Below, in pieces: positions 33,700 to 42,826 of a stretch of DNA of 64,000 nucleotides. The stretch comes from a virus: positions 1 through 64,000 of IMG/VR virus record IMGVR_UViG_3300008216_000009, one strand, 5' to 3'. A program made the position numbers and the translations under genes. Within the stretch, counting starts at the first letter, position 1. The number at the start of each line of letters is the position of its first letter. The notes below the pieces were generated by a model. It saw nothing but the letters and a program-made list of their open reading frames with translations. It ran no database searches and had not been told where the DNA came from.

Positions 33700-33828
33700 A
33701 TGTCAGTAACTAGACAGCCTATAGAAGACAAGCAAGCATATACGATATTACTAGAGTGTAAATATGCTCCAATCTTAGATTGGTTTAATTATTGTCCAAT
33801 GTGTGAGCATCCTGTTAAGAAAGGATAG
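33700..33828 (+). CDS. 42-aa zinc-knuckle microprotein
   Basis: Starts MSVTRQPIEDK behind AAGGAG and ends CPMCEHPVKKG. Cys20, Cys32-x2-Cys35 and His37 could bind zinc. Its stop lies one base before the GTG start of the next gene. Confidence 0.72.
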   Translation: MSVTRQPIEDKQAYTILLECKYAPILDWFNYCPMCEHPVKKG

Positions 33829-33829
33829 G

Positions 33830-34465
33830 GTGGAGTCCATAGAAAAAATCGCCACATTTCCCGATGCTCCAGCTATAGAGTATCAGGATTTACGTGTTCC
33901 ATTTTTAGAGATAAATACTCGTGAACAGTGGCAATATTTTGTCAGAAATATAGACAATGGAACATACATCCTGGTTCACGATGTGGATGTTTGGCATAGA
34001 ACACGAGGAGTGATTCGTCCAGAACAAAGATGTTTTTTATATGATAAAATTTTACGGAAATTGGGATCCTGGGATGGATCCCATATTATTTCTAGGCATG
34101 ATTCTCGTAAACGTTTGTGGGTTACTGTTTCCCTTCCTGATTATTTTTGTGATGTTTGTGGTAAGCGCATTAAGCCCTATAGAAAAGTATGTCAGTCATG
34201 CCGTATAAAGCAATATCATAGGGACAGGCCGTTTTTTCCCAGAAGAGAGCCTGTTGAGATTAGCATTGGAGACTATGATCTTGAATCGGCCTACCGCCAA
34301 TTTAAGATGATTTCGAGGCATCAACGTTTAGTTGTTACTCATTTGGACTGCAATGGAGTGGATAGGTGCCTTCATGTACGGTATTATTTCCATAGATACC
34401 GCCAAACATTGCCTAAGCGTACTTCCAAAGTGTCTGGTAATATAACTGAGGTAGTTCAACTTTAA
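33830..34465 (+). CDS. Zinc-finger phage protein
   Basis: 211 aa from GTG 33830, just behind AAAGGATAGG; an upstream GTG at 33803 lies inside the preceding gene and lacks a site. A CDVC...CQSCR zinc finger lies in the middle (about 107-125), flanked by beta-rich N-terminal and basic C-terminal parts. Function unknown; nucleic-acid binding likely. Confidence 0.7.
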   Translation: MESIEKIATFPDAPAIEYQDLRVPFLEINTREQWQYFVRNIDNGTYILVHDVDVWHRTRGVIRPEQRCFLYDKILRKLGSWDGSHIISRHDSRKRLWVTVSLPDYFCDVCGKRIKPYRKVCQSCRIKQYHRDRPFFPRREPVEISIGDYDLESAYRQFKMISRHQRLVVTHLDCNGVDRCLHVRYYFHRYRQTLPKRTSKVSGNITEVVQL

Positions 34466-34614
34466 TGTGTGTGATATGTGGGGAGTCTGTTGATCGTCAG
34501 GAATGTGATTTTTGTGGCGAATCAGTGTGTGATGATTGCATTATAGAGTCAGAAGGCATTTCAAACGACAGCTTTTGTTCTGAGGATTGTGCTAGGGATT
34601 TTGGTGAAGGTTAG
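34465..34614 (+). CDS. 49-aa RING/ribbon-like microprotein
   Basis: Four Cys pairs (CVIC, CDFC, CDDC, CSEDC) in 49 residues suggest two interleaved zinc sites. ATG overlaps the preceding stop (TAATG). Adaptor role is possible but unproven. Confidence 0.75.
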   Translation: MCVICGESVDRQECDFCGESVCDDCIIESEGISNDSFCSEDCARDFGEG

Positions 34615-34625
34615 AGGTGTTTCAA

Positions 34626-34660
34626 AAAGCTCACTTTTTTCGGTGAGAAATTGTTTTACA
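34626..34660 (+). terminator. Weak terminator-like hairpin
   Basis: CTCAC-TTTTTTCG-GTGAG followed by AAATTGTTTT. It closes the 29.2-34.6 kb group before the virion promoter. Confidence 0.5.
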
Positions 34661-34683
34661 TTTAACATTTAAATAGGTATACT
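34655..34683 (+). promoter_or_regulatory. Sigma70-type promoter
   Basis: -35 TTTACA (34655-34660), 17-bp spacer, -10 TATACT (34678-34683). The leader contains three tandem GGTAA units (34702-34716) as ribosome-binding site. Confidence 0.86.
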
Positions 34684-34720
34684 CAGAATAATCGCTGTGG
34701 CGGTAAGGTAAGGTAAGGCT

Positions 34721-34960
34721 ATGGAATGGGAAGATCGGTTTGATACATCTGTAAAGGCGTTAGTTAGGGAAATACTGACTATTTTGGAGAGTGTTATAGT
34801 TGTGGATAGCCAAAGGAAGGCTCTCCGTACAATAATGCGGAAAACAATTTATACTATTACAGATAACTTAAAAGAGGATATTATTTCTGAGGTCGGACCC
34901 ATAAAACCTGCTTCTGTCGCAGATAAGCAGGAATTCACGTTCCCCAGAGGAGAACAGTAA
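34721..34960 (+). CDS. Small helical protein of the virion module
   Basis: 79 aa, predicted helical (VKALVREILTILESVIVV near 10-27). First gene after the promoter at 34655-34683 and overlapped with the next by one base. It carries the short amphipathic helix type that recurs in the following head-associated proteins. Function unknown. Confidence 0.72.
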   Translation: MEWEDRFDTSVKALVREILTILESVIVVDSQRKALRTIMRKTIYTITDNLKEDIISEVGPIKPASVADKQEFTFPRGEQ

Positions 34961-35535
34961 TGCCTGATCACCAGGGAAGACAGGATTTTCCAGAGGTAGC
35001 CGACGAAAAAATTAATATAGGTACTTTTAACGAGTGGGCACCTTTGGGGGTTTCAGATATATATTCTCCCAAGGAGGAGCCAAAGTTGCGGGATCAGGTG
35101 ATGCTTGATCAAGCTGCCATGCTCAAAGAAATTGTAAGCATGATCGAAAGTTTTAGTGGCAAGAAGTCCACCGCTAAGAAAGTTGAAGATCCCTATAAAG
35201 GGTCTTCAATCAAGAAGGCCACCGGGTGGACTATGGATAAGCAAAATCCTGAAGTTCAAAGTGAGGGCTTCGGAAATGATGCTTATTATAGACCTCCCAG
35301 TAAGAAAGAACTTTCCACAGGTCATGCTTCTATGAGGGGCGAAAAGTCTGAATGGGATACTCATGGTAAGCCAAAAACATCTGGGGTTAATAAACAGGAG
35401 TTTGAAAAGTCTGGATTTGAGATGTGTGCAAAGTGTGGAGACAAGTTGGAGAAGGGCGGTGGTTGCCCTCCCTGCGACGAAAAAGAAACTTTAGAGAAGT
35501 CAATTGTTAAGTCTATAAATACTTATCTGAGGTAA
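34960..35535 (+). CDS. Head-associated protein with C-terminal zinc ribbon
   Basis: 191 aa, polar and probably partly disordered, with CAKCGDKLEKGGGCPPC near 156-172 (zinc ribbon) and a final SIVKSINTYLR helix. Sits in the run of acidic proteins before the capsid gene, so a structural or assembly role is inferred. Confidence 0.65.
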   Translation: MPDHQGRQDFPEVADEKINIGTFNEWAPLGVSDIYSPKEEPKLRDQVMLDQAAMLKEIVSMIESFSGKKSTAKKVEDPYKGSSIKKATGWTMDKQNPEVQSEGFGNDAYYRPPSKKELSTGHASMRGEKSEWDTHGKPKTSGVNKQEFEKSGFEMCAKCGDKLEKGGGCPPCDEKETLEKSIVKSINTYLR

Positions 35536-35540
35536 ATATA

Positions 35541-36173
35541 GTGCCAGCCGAATCTGAGTCCCAGAGAAGGGCTGCTGGTGCGGCTTTAGGAGCAAAACGG
35601 GGTGGTTCTGTTAAAAGCCTTCGTGGGTCTTCTAAAGGTATGTATGAAAGTATGACTGAGGACGAACTGGAAGATTTCGCCAGCAAATCCCTTCAGTCGT
35701 CTCCTTCCAGGGAGGGAGAACCAAGCCACGTCCCTTCGTTGCCTAAAGCTACTGAATCTTTGAGTACCTTAGATAAATCTGCCAGTTTAAATATTCTCGT
35801 TAAGACTATAGATTTTTACTTGAAAGAGGGTTCTCAATCCTCTATTGCCGGGTTTACCTCTAAGAATTTTGATATTTGTCCTAATGCTGTAAATGTTTTC
35901 AGGAAGTTAGAGGGTAGTGTCAATTCGAAGACGAAAGACTCCATTGTATTTGCGGCTAAGGCGACTGATGATTTTTTGGGCGTAGAGAAAAAGGCAGTAT
36001 CAAGCAAGTCTGCTTCTCTGGATGATATAGAAAATATGGTAAACCTCATGCAAGCCGCCCATTTTCATTCTGGAGAGGTAAGTAGTCTCATAGGAGAAGA
36101 TCTATCTACCGATTTTTCCTTTTCTACTGGGCATCTTATTACGGTAATGGGGCATTATGAGTCGGAACAGTAG
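35541..36173 (+). CDS. DUF3008-like N-terminus, helical body
   Basis: 210 aa from GTG 35541. PAESESQRRAAGAALGAKR and MTEDELEDFASK near 33-44 follow the DUF3008 pattern (small lysine-rich phage/bacterial proteins). Residues 84-97 form the recurring amphipathic helix (NILVKTIDFYLKEG), and the C-terminal half is helical. Likely minor head or assembly protein (inference from location). Confidence 0.65.
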   Translation: MPAESESQRRAAGAALGAKRGGSVKSLRGSSKGMYESMTEDELEDFASKSLQSSPSREGEPSHVPSLPKATESLSTLDKSASLNILVKTIDFYLKEGSQSSIAGFTSKNFDICPNAVNVFRKLEGSVNSKTKDSIVFAAKATDDFLGVEKKAVSSKSASLDDIENMVNLMQAAHFHSGEVSSLIGEDLSTDFSFSTGHLITVMGHYESEQ

Positions 36174-37749
36174 GAGACCCCGTACCACTGTTTCAGAATT
36201 AGAAGTCTCTATCATAGGGGCTATAGATGGGTATTTTTTAAAATATGGGTGGGGCGATGAGGATTTTGTAGATGGTGACATGGGTGATGCGGGCAGATGG
36301 GTTACTACCACTCCCGATGTTAAGGAAACTAAACAAGTAGCCTCCCCTAGTGACACTCCAGTGGAGTCCCCAGAGCTTCCAGCCGACGTTGAAATGCCAG
36401 AAGCCGTAGGTAAGGACTGGAGCAGCGGGAAAACTCCTGCCCCAGTCAGCCAGAGCTATAGCATGGACTTCTACGGCGGTGGAAATGAGGAGGATTTTGC
36501 AGCCGCCCCAGAGTGGATAACCCAGGAGCGGGAGGGTGGGTACTCCGCAGGAGCCGTTTCAACCCCGAAGGTAACATCACAACCTGTTCAAACGACGGAG
36601 GAGTATTATGATGCTGATATTGCGGAGGAGACACTTACGCCTTATGTAGCCCCAGTATCCACTGTGGACACTTCTAGTTATGAGGATGCAGATGCTTATG
36701 CATCCGAATATGAGTCAAATATACCCATTCCCCCTACCGTAGAACCTTCTCCGACTAGTGACCTGGATTCGGATGTGGCGGCTTATGAACCTTATGATAG
36801 TCAAGAAGAATGGTTGGGGGGGTATGTAGCCCCTGCCGCAGGGTCATCATCGGTTGACCCAGTCGATACCTATTCGTCTGGACAATGGGATGATGACCCT
36901 GAGGCAGATATTCACGGAGATTTCCCTAATTATGGTGGGGGATCACCCATTACTTCCCAGCCTTCACCTATCCCTGTAGACACTTCTAGTTATGAGGATG
37001 CTGATACCGAATGGACATATGATTTTCCTAGTCAGACAACTGACCCCCTCCCTCCTGTTAGCAATGCAGATCCTACACCCGATTATGGGGATGCTGATCA
37101 GAGCTATGACCCGAATTTAGAGCCACTTATACCAATAACAGACAACACTGTGGGGAGTGTAGATCCTATAGATACAGTAGCTATAGGAGTTACCGATCCC
37201 GATAATGTTGCCATAGATCATAGAGGTCCCGGTTCGTCTGGTTCTAGTGGTAATATGGGTGGTTCCTCAGGAACCATTGATAATGATCAAACCGACTCCG
37301 TTGTCCCTGGAGAACATGAAGACGACGGCGGCAACTGGTTCACGAATTTCCCAGGTAATGTTGTCGATGTTGGTGGTGATGTGGTTAGTGGTGGAAAAGA
37401 TCTTGTTTCGGGTGCCTATAATACTGTCACCGATGCGGCGGGTAAGGTTTATGACCTAGCGTCTGCTGGGGTGGGCAGTGGGATTGATATCGCAGGTAAT
37501 TTCGTAGATACTGCTGCATCAGCAGCAGGTTTACTGCCGTGGACTGAGTCCAACCTGAATATACATGATTCAGGCACCACATCATCCGCCAACACTGCTG
37601 TTGCTCACCTGGGCACAGGTGGGTCTGGCCCAGGTACTCCTGCTTACATACCCGACAGGGACGGCTACGATAAGAGTAAGAGTCGTACATGGGGCCATGA
37701 AGATGATAGTATAAAGGAAATAACCAGCTATTTAGAGCGGTACGGATAG
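36157..37749 (+). CDS. Large acidic low-complexity head-region protein
   Basis: 530 aa, rich in Asp, Ser, Pro, Tyr and Gly, with repeated DTSSYEDAD units (about 172-180 and 272-280). Short amphipathic helices cap both ends (SIIGAIDGYFLKYG at 13-26 and SIKEITSYLERYG at the C-terminus). The middle-to-end region has glycine-rich GDVVSGGKDLVSGAYNTVTD repeats like membrane-active or scaffold helices. No known family; long, flexible linker protein of the virion or prohead is the best guess. Confidence 0.62.
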   Translation: MSRNSRRPRTTVSELEVSIIGAIDGYFLKYGWGDEDFVDGDMGDAGRWVTTTPDVKETKQVASPSDTPVESPELPADVEMPEAVGKDWSSGKTPAPVSQSYSMDFYGGGNEEDFAAAPEWITQEREGGYSAGAVSTPKVTSQPVQTTEEYYDADIAEETLTPYVAPVSTVDTSSYEDADAYASEYESNIPIPPTVEPSPTSDLDSDVAAYEPYDSQEEWLGGYVAPAAGSSSVDPVDTYSSGQWDDDPEADIHGDFPNYGGGSPITSQPSPIPVDTSSYEDADTEWTYDFPSQTTDPLPPVSNADPTPDYGDADQSYDPNLEPLIPITDNTVGSVDPIDTVAIGVTDPDNVAIDHRGPGSSGSSGNMGGSSGTIDNDQTDSVVPGEHEDDGGNWFTNFPGNVVDVGGDVVSGGKDLVSGAYNTVTDAAGKVYDLASAGVGSGIDIAGNFVDTAASAAGLLPWTESNLNIHDSGTTSSANTAVAHLGTGGSGPGTPAYIPDRDGYDKSKSRTWGHEDDSIKEITSYLERYG

Positions 37750-37776
37750 GGTGTTCAATCTAAAGGTAAGGGGATT

Positions 37777-38103
37777 GTGGGAATTATGACTTTAGTCAAC
37801 AAGGTTAAGAGATCAAAGGGAATACAGGAAGTAGAGAAAAAACGAAAACTTAACATAGCCTGGATCCTTGAAAATAAGGGAGATCTGTTAGAGAATTATC
37901 CTAATCGTTGGGTAGTAGTGGACGATGAGTCAATACAGTTGGTAGAGATTGATTTCTCTAATATGTATCGAAATATGAGAAATCGTGGATTGAATGACAC
38001 ATTGGTTTATTATTACGTTATTGAGTTGGATCCGCCCCCAATATTTGTGACCCCAGTGGAGATAGAATATGACTGGTCAGAAAAAGCCGGATGGTACAAT
38101 TGA
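37777..38103 (+). CDS. DUF5678-like protein
   Basis: 108 aa. WILENKGDLLENYPNRWVVV (29-48) and the later RNRGLNDTLVYYYVI fit DUF5678, a small alpha/beta family of unknown function. GTG 37777 follows AAGGGG; an ATG three codons later is an alternative. Confidence 0.65.
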   Translation: MGIMTLVNKVKRSKGIQEVEKKRKLNIAWILENKGDLLENYPNRWVVVDDESIQLVEIDFSNMYRNMRNRGLNDTLVYYYVIELDPPPIFVTPVEIEYDWSEKAGWYN

Positions 38104-39046
38104 TAGGACATTTCTTCAGGGATTAGACCTAATGCTTGGGTCTTTGATACAGAAGAATGATGTTCTGGGGGAAGAACCTATCCCAGATTCAAATGGGGAT
38201 GTTGATGTTGGCTCTGTACTTGAAGATGCTGATAATGGGGCAATGGACAAGCAAAAAGATGATGAATCTTCAGAATCTGCTACATCTGAAACAGATTCAC
38301 TTGAAGTCGCTACTGATCTAGGAGACAAGACCAATCTTCCTCCAGAGATGGGGCGTAAAGAGGACAAGGGCGAGGAGGGACTTGTTGACGATGGGTCAAT
38401 AGCTGAGCCTATGTTACGTCGTAGGGAAATTCGAAAAGCTGTATTGGGGGGTATGGATCGTGGTGTAGATCTTTTTCAATTATGGGCTGATGTAGACAAG
38501 GTAATAGAGAAATCTTCAGATTATTCTCCTCATACATCGGATGTAGATATTTTGAAATCATTCGATTTATGTGAGTGCACTAAAACTGAGGACATAGTTG
38601 AGGGAACCCTCGTTTATAAGATGCTTACAGATAGAGGTAGCCGACCTTCCAGTGAGTGGTGGAATGAATGTGTTACGTTTGCAAAGAGTATAGAGGGCAT
38701 GGAAGAACCTGCATTTTTTGCAGCTTTTATGTATTACGAGCCTGATAATTTCAATCCTGAGAATTTTATGAAGGGATTGAATGACACTGGGGGCACGCCG
38801 AGGGCATCTGGACGTGGGGTATCTCACGATACCGAAATAGATGAGAATATAGGGGCGGCTGGTGGTCAGGCTATTGACGGTCTGGGTATGTCTAATGACG
38901 GAGAAGGGTTCGACAAGGAGTTTATGGAGGGCGGGGGCAACACTTCGGGCGGCTCTGCGTCTGTTAAGCATTGCAGTCATGACGGCAAGAATTTTGAAGA
39001 TGAATGTGACTGCCCAAACCATGAAGATCCTGTACACAAGACTTGA
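38069..39046 (+). CDS. Acidic head-region protein with Cys/His tail
   Basis: 325 aa. Acidic low-complexity N-terminal third, a folded middle (about 110-235, with PSSEWWNECVTFAKSIEGME), a Gly-rich linker, and a final CSHDGKNFEDECDCPNHED segment that may bind zinc. GGAG precedes the ATG. Unrecognised; location suggests prohead assembly. Confidence 0.62.
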   Translation: MTGQKKPDGTIDRTFLQGLDLMLGSLIQKNDVLGEEPIPDSNGDVDVGSVLEDADNGAMDKQKDDESSESATSETDSLEVATDLGDKTNLPPEMGRKEDKGEEGLVDDGSIAEPMLRRREIRKAVLGGMDRGVDLFQLWADVDKVIEKSSDYSPHTSDVDILKSFDLCECTKTEDIVEGTLVYKMLTDRGSRPSSEWWNECVTFAKSIEGMEEPAFFAAFMYYEPDNFNPENFMKGLNDTGGTPRASGRGVSHDTEIDENIGAAGGQAIDGLGMSNDGEGFDKEFMEGGGNTSGGSASVKHCSHDGKNFEDECDCPNHEDPVHKT

Positions 39047-39055
39047 GCGTAGTTT

Positions 39056-39076
39056 CGCTTCGACGTGATCGAAGTG
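39056..39076 (+). promoter_or_regulatory. Hairpin before the protease-fusion gene
   Basis: CGCTTCGA-CGTGA-TCGAAGTG, 8 bp with one wobble, ends four bases before the GAGGAG ribosome-binding site of 39085-42735. It could limit translation of the protease. Confidence 0.5.
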
Positions 39077-39084
39077 AGGAGCAT

Positions 39085-42000
39085 ATGACACAAGAGCTAC
39101 TTAAACATGTTGATGAGATGATTGAATCTGTGATTGTCTCAGAGCTTGGGTTCTTTCAGGACAATAATTACACCATCGATCTTTCTGTGAAGACTGAAGA
39201 TGGTGAGGATTCTTTTTTTGTGCGCCGGAACGGTGCTGTTCTCTATGCTGGACCTGACGGAGCGAAGGCCGCTTCCCAGTTTTATTCTCAGATAGCTCAG
39301 GTTCATGAGGATGACCAGAACGGTGCTGATCCAGATTTTGCTACTCTGAGAGAAATTTTAGAGGCTCGAAACCAGCATGTGAAAGAGGCTCTTTCTCAAC
39401 TGGGCCACACGGATTTGGCCCGGTCTTTGAGTAAACTTACTTTCAAATCTATTGATAATGAATGGCACGATATATTCTTTTCTCCCGATGCTACAGAGGA
39501 GATAATCAAGGGAGAGCGTGTAGAGAAGCTTATACCTGCCGTTATCGGAGCGGCTTTAGGGGCAGTGGGCCAGGTTGCGGGTACAGTAGTGGATGCTGCT
39601 ACGAATGTGGAAGCTTCGGATCCAGATGAGACCAAGCCAAAAAGTAAGGCTCCTAAAGTGGGGGGTGTAGATAAATCTGTTTCTGACAATCTTATTTACA
39701 CTGAGGATGATCGTTCTGAGGAAGCAAAAGATTTAGAGAGTCCAGCCAATTTTGATGAGGCTGCCAGCAAACCCAATCTTATTATGCGTCAGGAGCTTGA
39801 GAACACTTCTGAATACCAGGGAGTGTTCTTCTTCATTAAAAATTCTTTTGAAGAGCTTCTCTTTGTGAAGCGCACTGGTGCTCCTTATTGGGAACTTCCC
39901 GGCGGATTAAAGAAGGAGGACGAATCTCTTAGAGATGCATTGAAGCGTCAGATTGCCCTATTAAACTTAAAAGCACGACAGGCAAAACAACTTGGCTCTG
40001 TCAGTATGGGTGAGGGCCATGTAAGTGGGATGATATTTGCGGTATCGGTGTCTGGTCAGATAGTTCTTCCTGATAAATATGATTCACTCACATGGGTCTC
40101 CGTAGGAAGTTTGGCGAATGTGCCATTGGCCCCTGATTACAATATCGATGAATTAAAGGACATGATCACTACCTCTATGGATGATCCTGAGGATAGGCTT
40201 TATCTGTCCACCAATGTTAGCAATGATATTTACAAACAACGAGATATAACTGATTTAGGTGATCCATTTCAGTCGGTGGGCGATAATTATGTTCCTCCTG
40301 GGGTTCGTGGCTCAGTTGTTCAAGATGGGGTTCGTGGAGGTGTCCAAGCTAGAGAGATAGGGGACAATCTGAAACATCTTCGTAACCAAGTCGGACTTAA
40401 ACACCATGAGGAGTCTGAGGGTGTTTTTAAGTACCCAGACAATAATCCAATACCTGAGGGTGAGGATGAAGATCTGGATCCCGGAAGGGAGCATGTTGAG
40501 GAGGAGAATAACCCCTATCTACATAAGAGTCGGGACGGTTCTCGACAGTCATATATGGGTCTTAGACAGTCATATATGGGCCTTAGACAGCCAGTAAATA
40601 AGGAATCTCCTGTGTGGGAGACGGAGACCGATAGTGAGTATGTCGAGAAATTCGATACCCAAGGTTGGGATCCCGGTCACCCAGAAACAATAAATGATAG
40701 TCGCATGCAACCTAGAGGTATTCCTCAGGAGCGGCTAAGTGAGCGTATTGAGAAGGGTGAAGATGAGGGAATAGGGGCTAAAAGAACACTTGTAAAGGTT
40801 AATGAGTACTCTAAAAGACTTATAGATATTTTAGGTGACAATGAAGAAATAGATTTTTGGGTTCTCGATAAGATTTCTCGTACAGGCTCCTATATGAGCG
40901 ATATATATCATCATTTGACTGATTCTAGGAAACTTGATGTTCAGCAGAAAGCATATCCTTTCACGGTAGACAGGCCGGAAGATATGCAGGATCCGATTTC
41001 TGCTCAACGCAAAAAAGACAAATTATCTCCTGCCAGTGAGGAAGCTCTTTCCAGTGCAGAGGCTGGGACCGGTACTCAAGCTTTTAGTTCTGGAGCAGTA
41101 GTAGATTTACCTGAATCTATGGATGCTGAGATAGGTGTTCAACCGCATGCCGTACAGGGTTCTGGATCTGAGGGTGTTGAGGGGGGTGGAGATGGGAGCA
41201 TAGATATGATTCCAACTCCAGATGCCTCTATGAATATTGATGAGGCCGAGAAGGCTTCGGAGTTCGATTCAAGATTGAGATCCCTTAGAAAGAAAGATCC
41301 ACTTGTTAGAAAAGATACTGTTGGATCATATGATGATCACCATCATGATAGATTATCCAAAGTAAATACTTTTGAATCTAGGTTGGTTGAGTTAAAAGAA
41401 GGTGGAGGTGATGGTGGGGGAGGTGGCAGTTTTGGTGGGGATGGCGGTAGTGGAACTGCTATGACCTCTGGTGGAACTCACACTGCTACATATGGTGGTG
41501 GGGGGACTTCTACTGCTTATGACAGTTCTTTGAAGCCCAAATCAGCCGAAGTAACTAAATCTGATTCTGACAAAGAAGAAGAAAAAGAGTCTGAAGTAGA
41601 AACTATATTTGAGAATGTAGCTGAAACTGTAGATAGCAGTTTGGAGAAAAATGCTGATGTTTACGGCACTACGGAGGGGCTATCTCAGCTACCAGCCCCA
41701 GACGTGCCTGAGCTTGGACAGACCAAAGATCCTAAAAAATCTAATTCAATAGATAGGCATAGGCCGGGGGATTCAGAGTCTAGAAGAAGGATGGACGGTA
41801 GGGGTGTTCGTAATGAACCGTTTCCTCCTGGGCAGGAGCCTATAGGGGATGATGTCAGTAATTTAGTTATTGCTGAGAATGAGGATACTTACAAGCCCGC
41901 AGAGCTTGAAGAGAGGGCCGAGAACGAAATTGTCCGAAGAAAATTCATAGACGAAGATTCTCATAGGATTCGTACTAATGATATGGCTGCGGAGCAATAT

Positions 42001-42735
42001 ACGAATTTATCCTATGATACTCGTCTTACACCTGAGAACCAGCTAGGCGACGCTGTTTCGGGTGTTGTAGCGACTTTGCTTTCTCCCATGCTGGCAAAGA
42101 GTGGAGACGATCCTAGTAATATAGATGTGGGTCTTATGAAAGTCCTGGTTCCCGATGGTATCGAGAAACAGACTGATTTCATGGACACCAAGAATACTCT
42201 GGTTGTTGCTGGGTGGGGGAATTATTACGTCATAGATCAAGAGGGCCACAGAATTGGTATAGAGGGAATGAGGCGAGCTTTAGAGGAATTTTTAAAGCGT
42301 CCAGAATATGCCAATGTGAATATTTTCCATTCTGGGATACAGGTAGGTCAGATTCTTCCAGAATTCACTGATGAGCACGGTAAATTATGGAAAACTGAAG
42401 TAAGACCTGAGGGAATGTTTGTTGTGGCTGCCATTAGAAATGATCTTGAAGTTGCTCGTAAGGCTATGAGAGAGATAATGAAAGGCACTTTACGGGGATT
42501 CAGTATTGCGGGTAATGCTAAAGATAAAGAGTTGAAGTGTGACCATGGTAAATGCTGGACCGAGGTTACAGATATGGAAATGTATGAAGTCACCCTTTGT
42601 GTTCAGCCTATGAATCAAAATTCTTACATAACAGACATTCTTCAAATGCCGGACGCACAAGTATGCCCAGATTGCTATGAGGGTGTTCAAGTTGAGTACG
42701 ATTCGAACCTTAATATTCAGGGTGTTAGTATCTAA
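39085..42735 (+). CDS. Giant fusion: Nudix-like domain and capsid maturation protease
   Basis: 1216 aa from ATG 39085 behind GAGGAG (the frame is open to a TTG at 39043). Residues about 240-365 resemble a Nudix fold, but the Nudix box (GGLKKEDESLRDALKRQIAL) lacks the REUXEE core, so it is probably inactive. Long acidic and Gly-rich linkers follow. Residues about 1015-1185 resemble the XkdF/prohead serine-protease family: FHSGIQVG (His near 1082) and RGFSIAG (Ser near 1140). Placed just before scaffold and capsid genes, it probably cleaves the prohead from within and may itself serve as core scaffold. Confidence 0.75.
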   Translation: MTQELLKHVDEMIESVIVSELGFFQDNNYTIDLSVKTEDGEDSFFVRRNGAVLYAGPDGAKAASQFYSQIAQVHEDDQNGADPDFATLREILEARNQHVKEALSQLGHTDLARSLSKLTFKSIDNEWHDIFFSPDATEEIIKGERVEKLIPAVIGAALGAVGQVAGTVVDAATNVEASDPDETKPKSKAPKVGGVDKSVSDNLIYTEDDRSEEAKDLESPANFDEAASKPNLIMRQELENTSEYQGVFFFIKNSFEELLFVKRTGAPYWELPGGLKKEDESLRDALKRQIALLNLKARQAKQLGSVSMGEGHVSGMIFAVSVSGQIVLPDKYDSLTWVSVGSLANVPLAPDYNIDELKDMITTSMDDPEDRLYLSTNVSNDIYKQRDITDLGDPFQSVGDNYVPPGVRGSVVQDGVRGGVQAREIGDNLKHLRNQVGLKHHEESEGVFKYPDNNPIPEGEDEDLDPGREHVEEENNPYLHKSRDGSRQSYMGLRQSYMGLRQPVNKESPVWETETDSEYVEKFDTQGWDPGHPETINDSRMQPRGIPQERLSERIEKGEDEGIGAKRTLVKVNEYSKRLIDILGDNEEIDFWVLDKISRTGSYMSDIYHHLTDSRKLDVQQKAYPFTVDRPEDMQDPISAQRKKDKLSPASEEALSSAEAGTGTQAFSSGAVVDLPESMDAEIGVQPHAVQGSGSEGVEGGGDGSIDMIPTPDASMNIDEAEKASEFDSRLRSLRKKDPLVRKDTVGSYDDHHHDRLSKVNTFESRLVELKEGGGDGGGGGSFGGDGGSGTAMTSGGTHTATYGGGGTSTAYDSSLKPKSAEVTKSDSDKEEEKESEVETIFENVAETVDSSLEKNADVYGTTEGLSQLPAPDVPELGQTKDPKKSNSIDRHRPGDSESRRRMDGRGVRNEPFPPGQEPIGDDVSNLVIAENEDTYKPAELEERAENEIVRRKFIDEDSHRIRTNDMAAEQYTNLSYDTRLTPENQLGDAVSGVVATLLSPMLAKSGDDPSNIDVGLMKVLVPDGIEKQTDFMDTKNTLVVAGWGNYYVIDQEGHRIGIEGMRRALEEFLKRPEYANVNIFHSGIQVGQILPEFTDEHGKLWKTEVRPEGMFVVAAIRNDLEVARKAMREIMKGTLRGFSIAGNAKDKELKCDHGKCWTEVTDMEMYEVTLCVQPMNQNSYITDILQMPDAQVCPDCYEGVQVEYDSNLNIQGVSI

Positions 42736-42766
42736 ATTTTCAATTTATAGACTTTTTGCAAAAAAC

Positions 42767-42796
42767 TTTACATCTGTAACACTTAGTCGTTATAGT
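42767..42796 (+). promoter_or_regulatory. Promoter of the scaffold-capsid pair
   Basis: -35 TTTACA (42767-42772), 18-bp spacer to TATAGT (42791-42796), or 17 bp to TTATAG. Gives the capsid genes their own transcription. Confidence 0.72.
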
Positions 42797-42826
42797 ATTT
42801 AGTAACCTTTGAAGGAGGTATGAGGA

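Noticed and set aside
34702-34716. Tandem GGTAA repeat as another copy of the intercassette motif
   Set aside because: It lacks the AAAGATGT half, lies in the rightward block and serves as the ribosome-binding site of 34721-34960.
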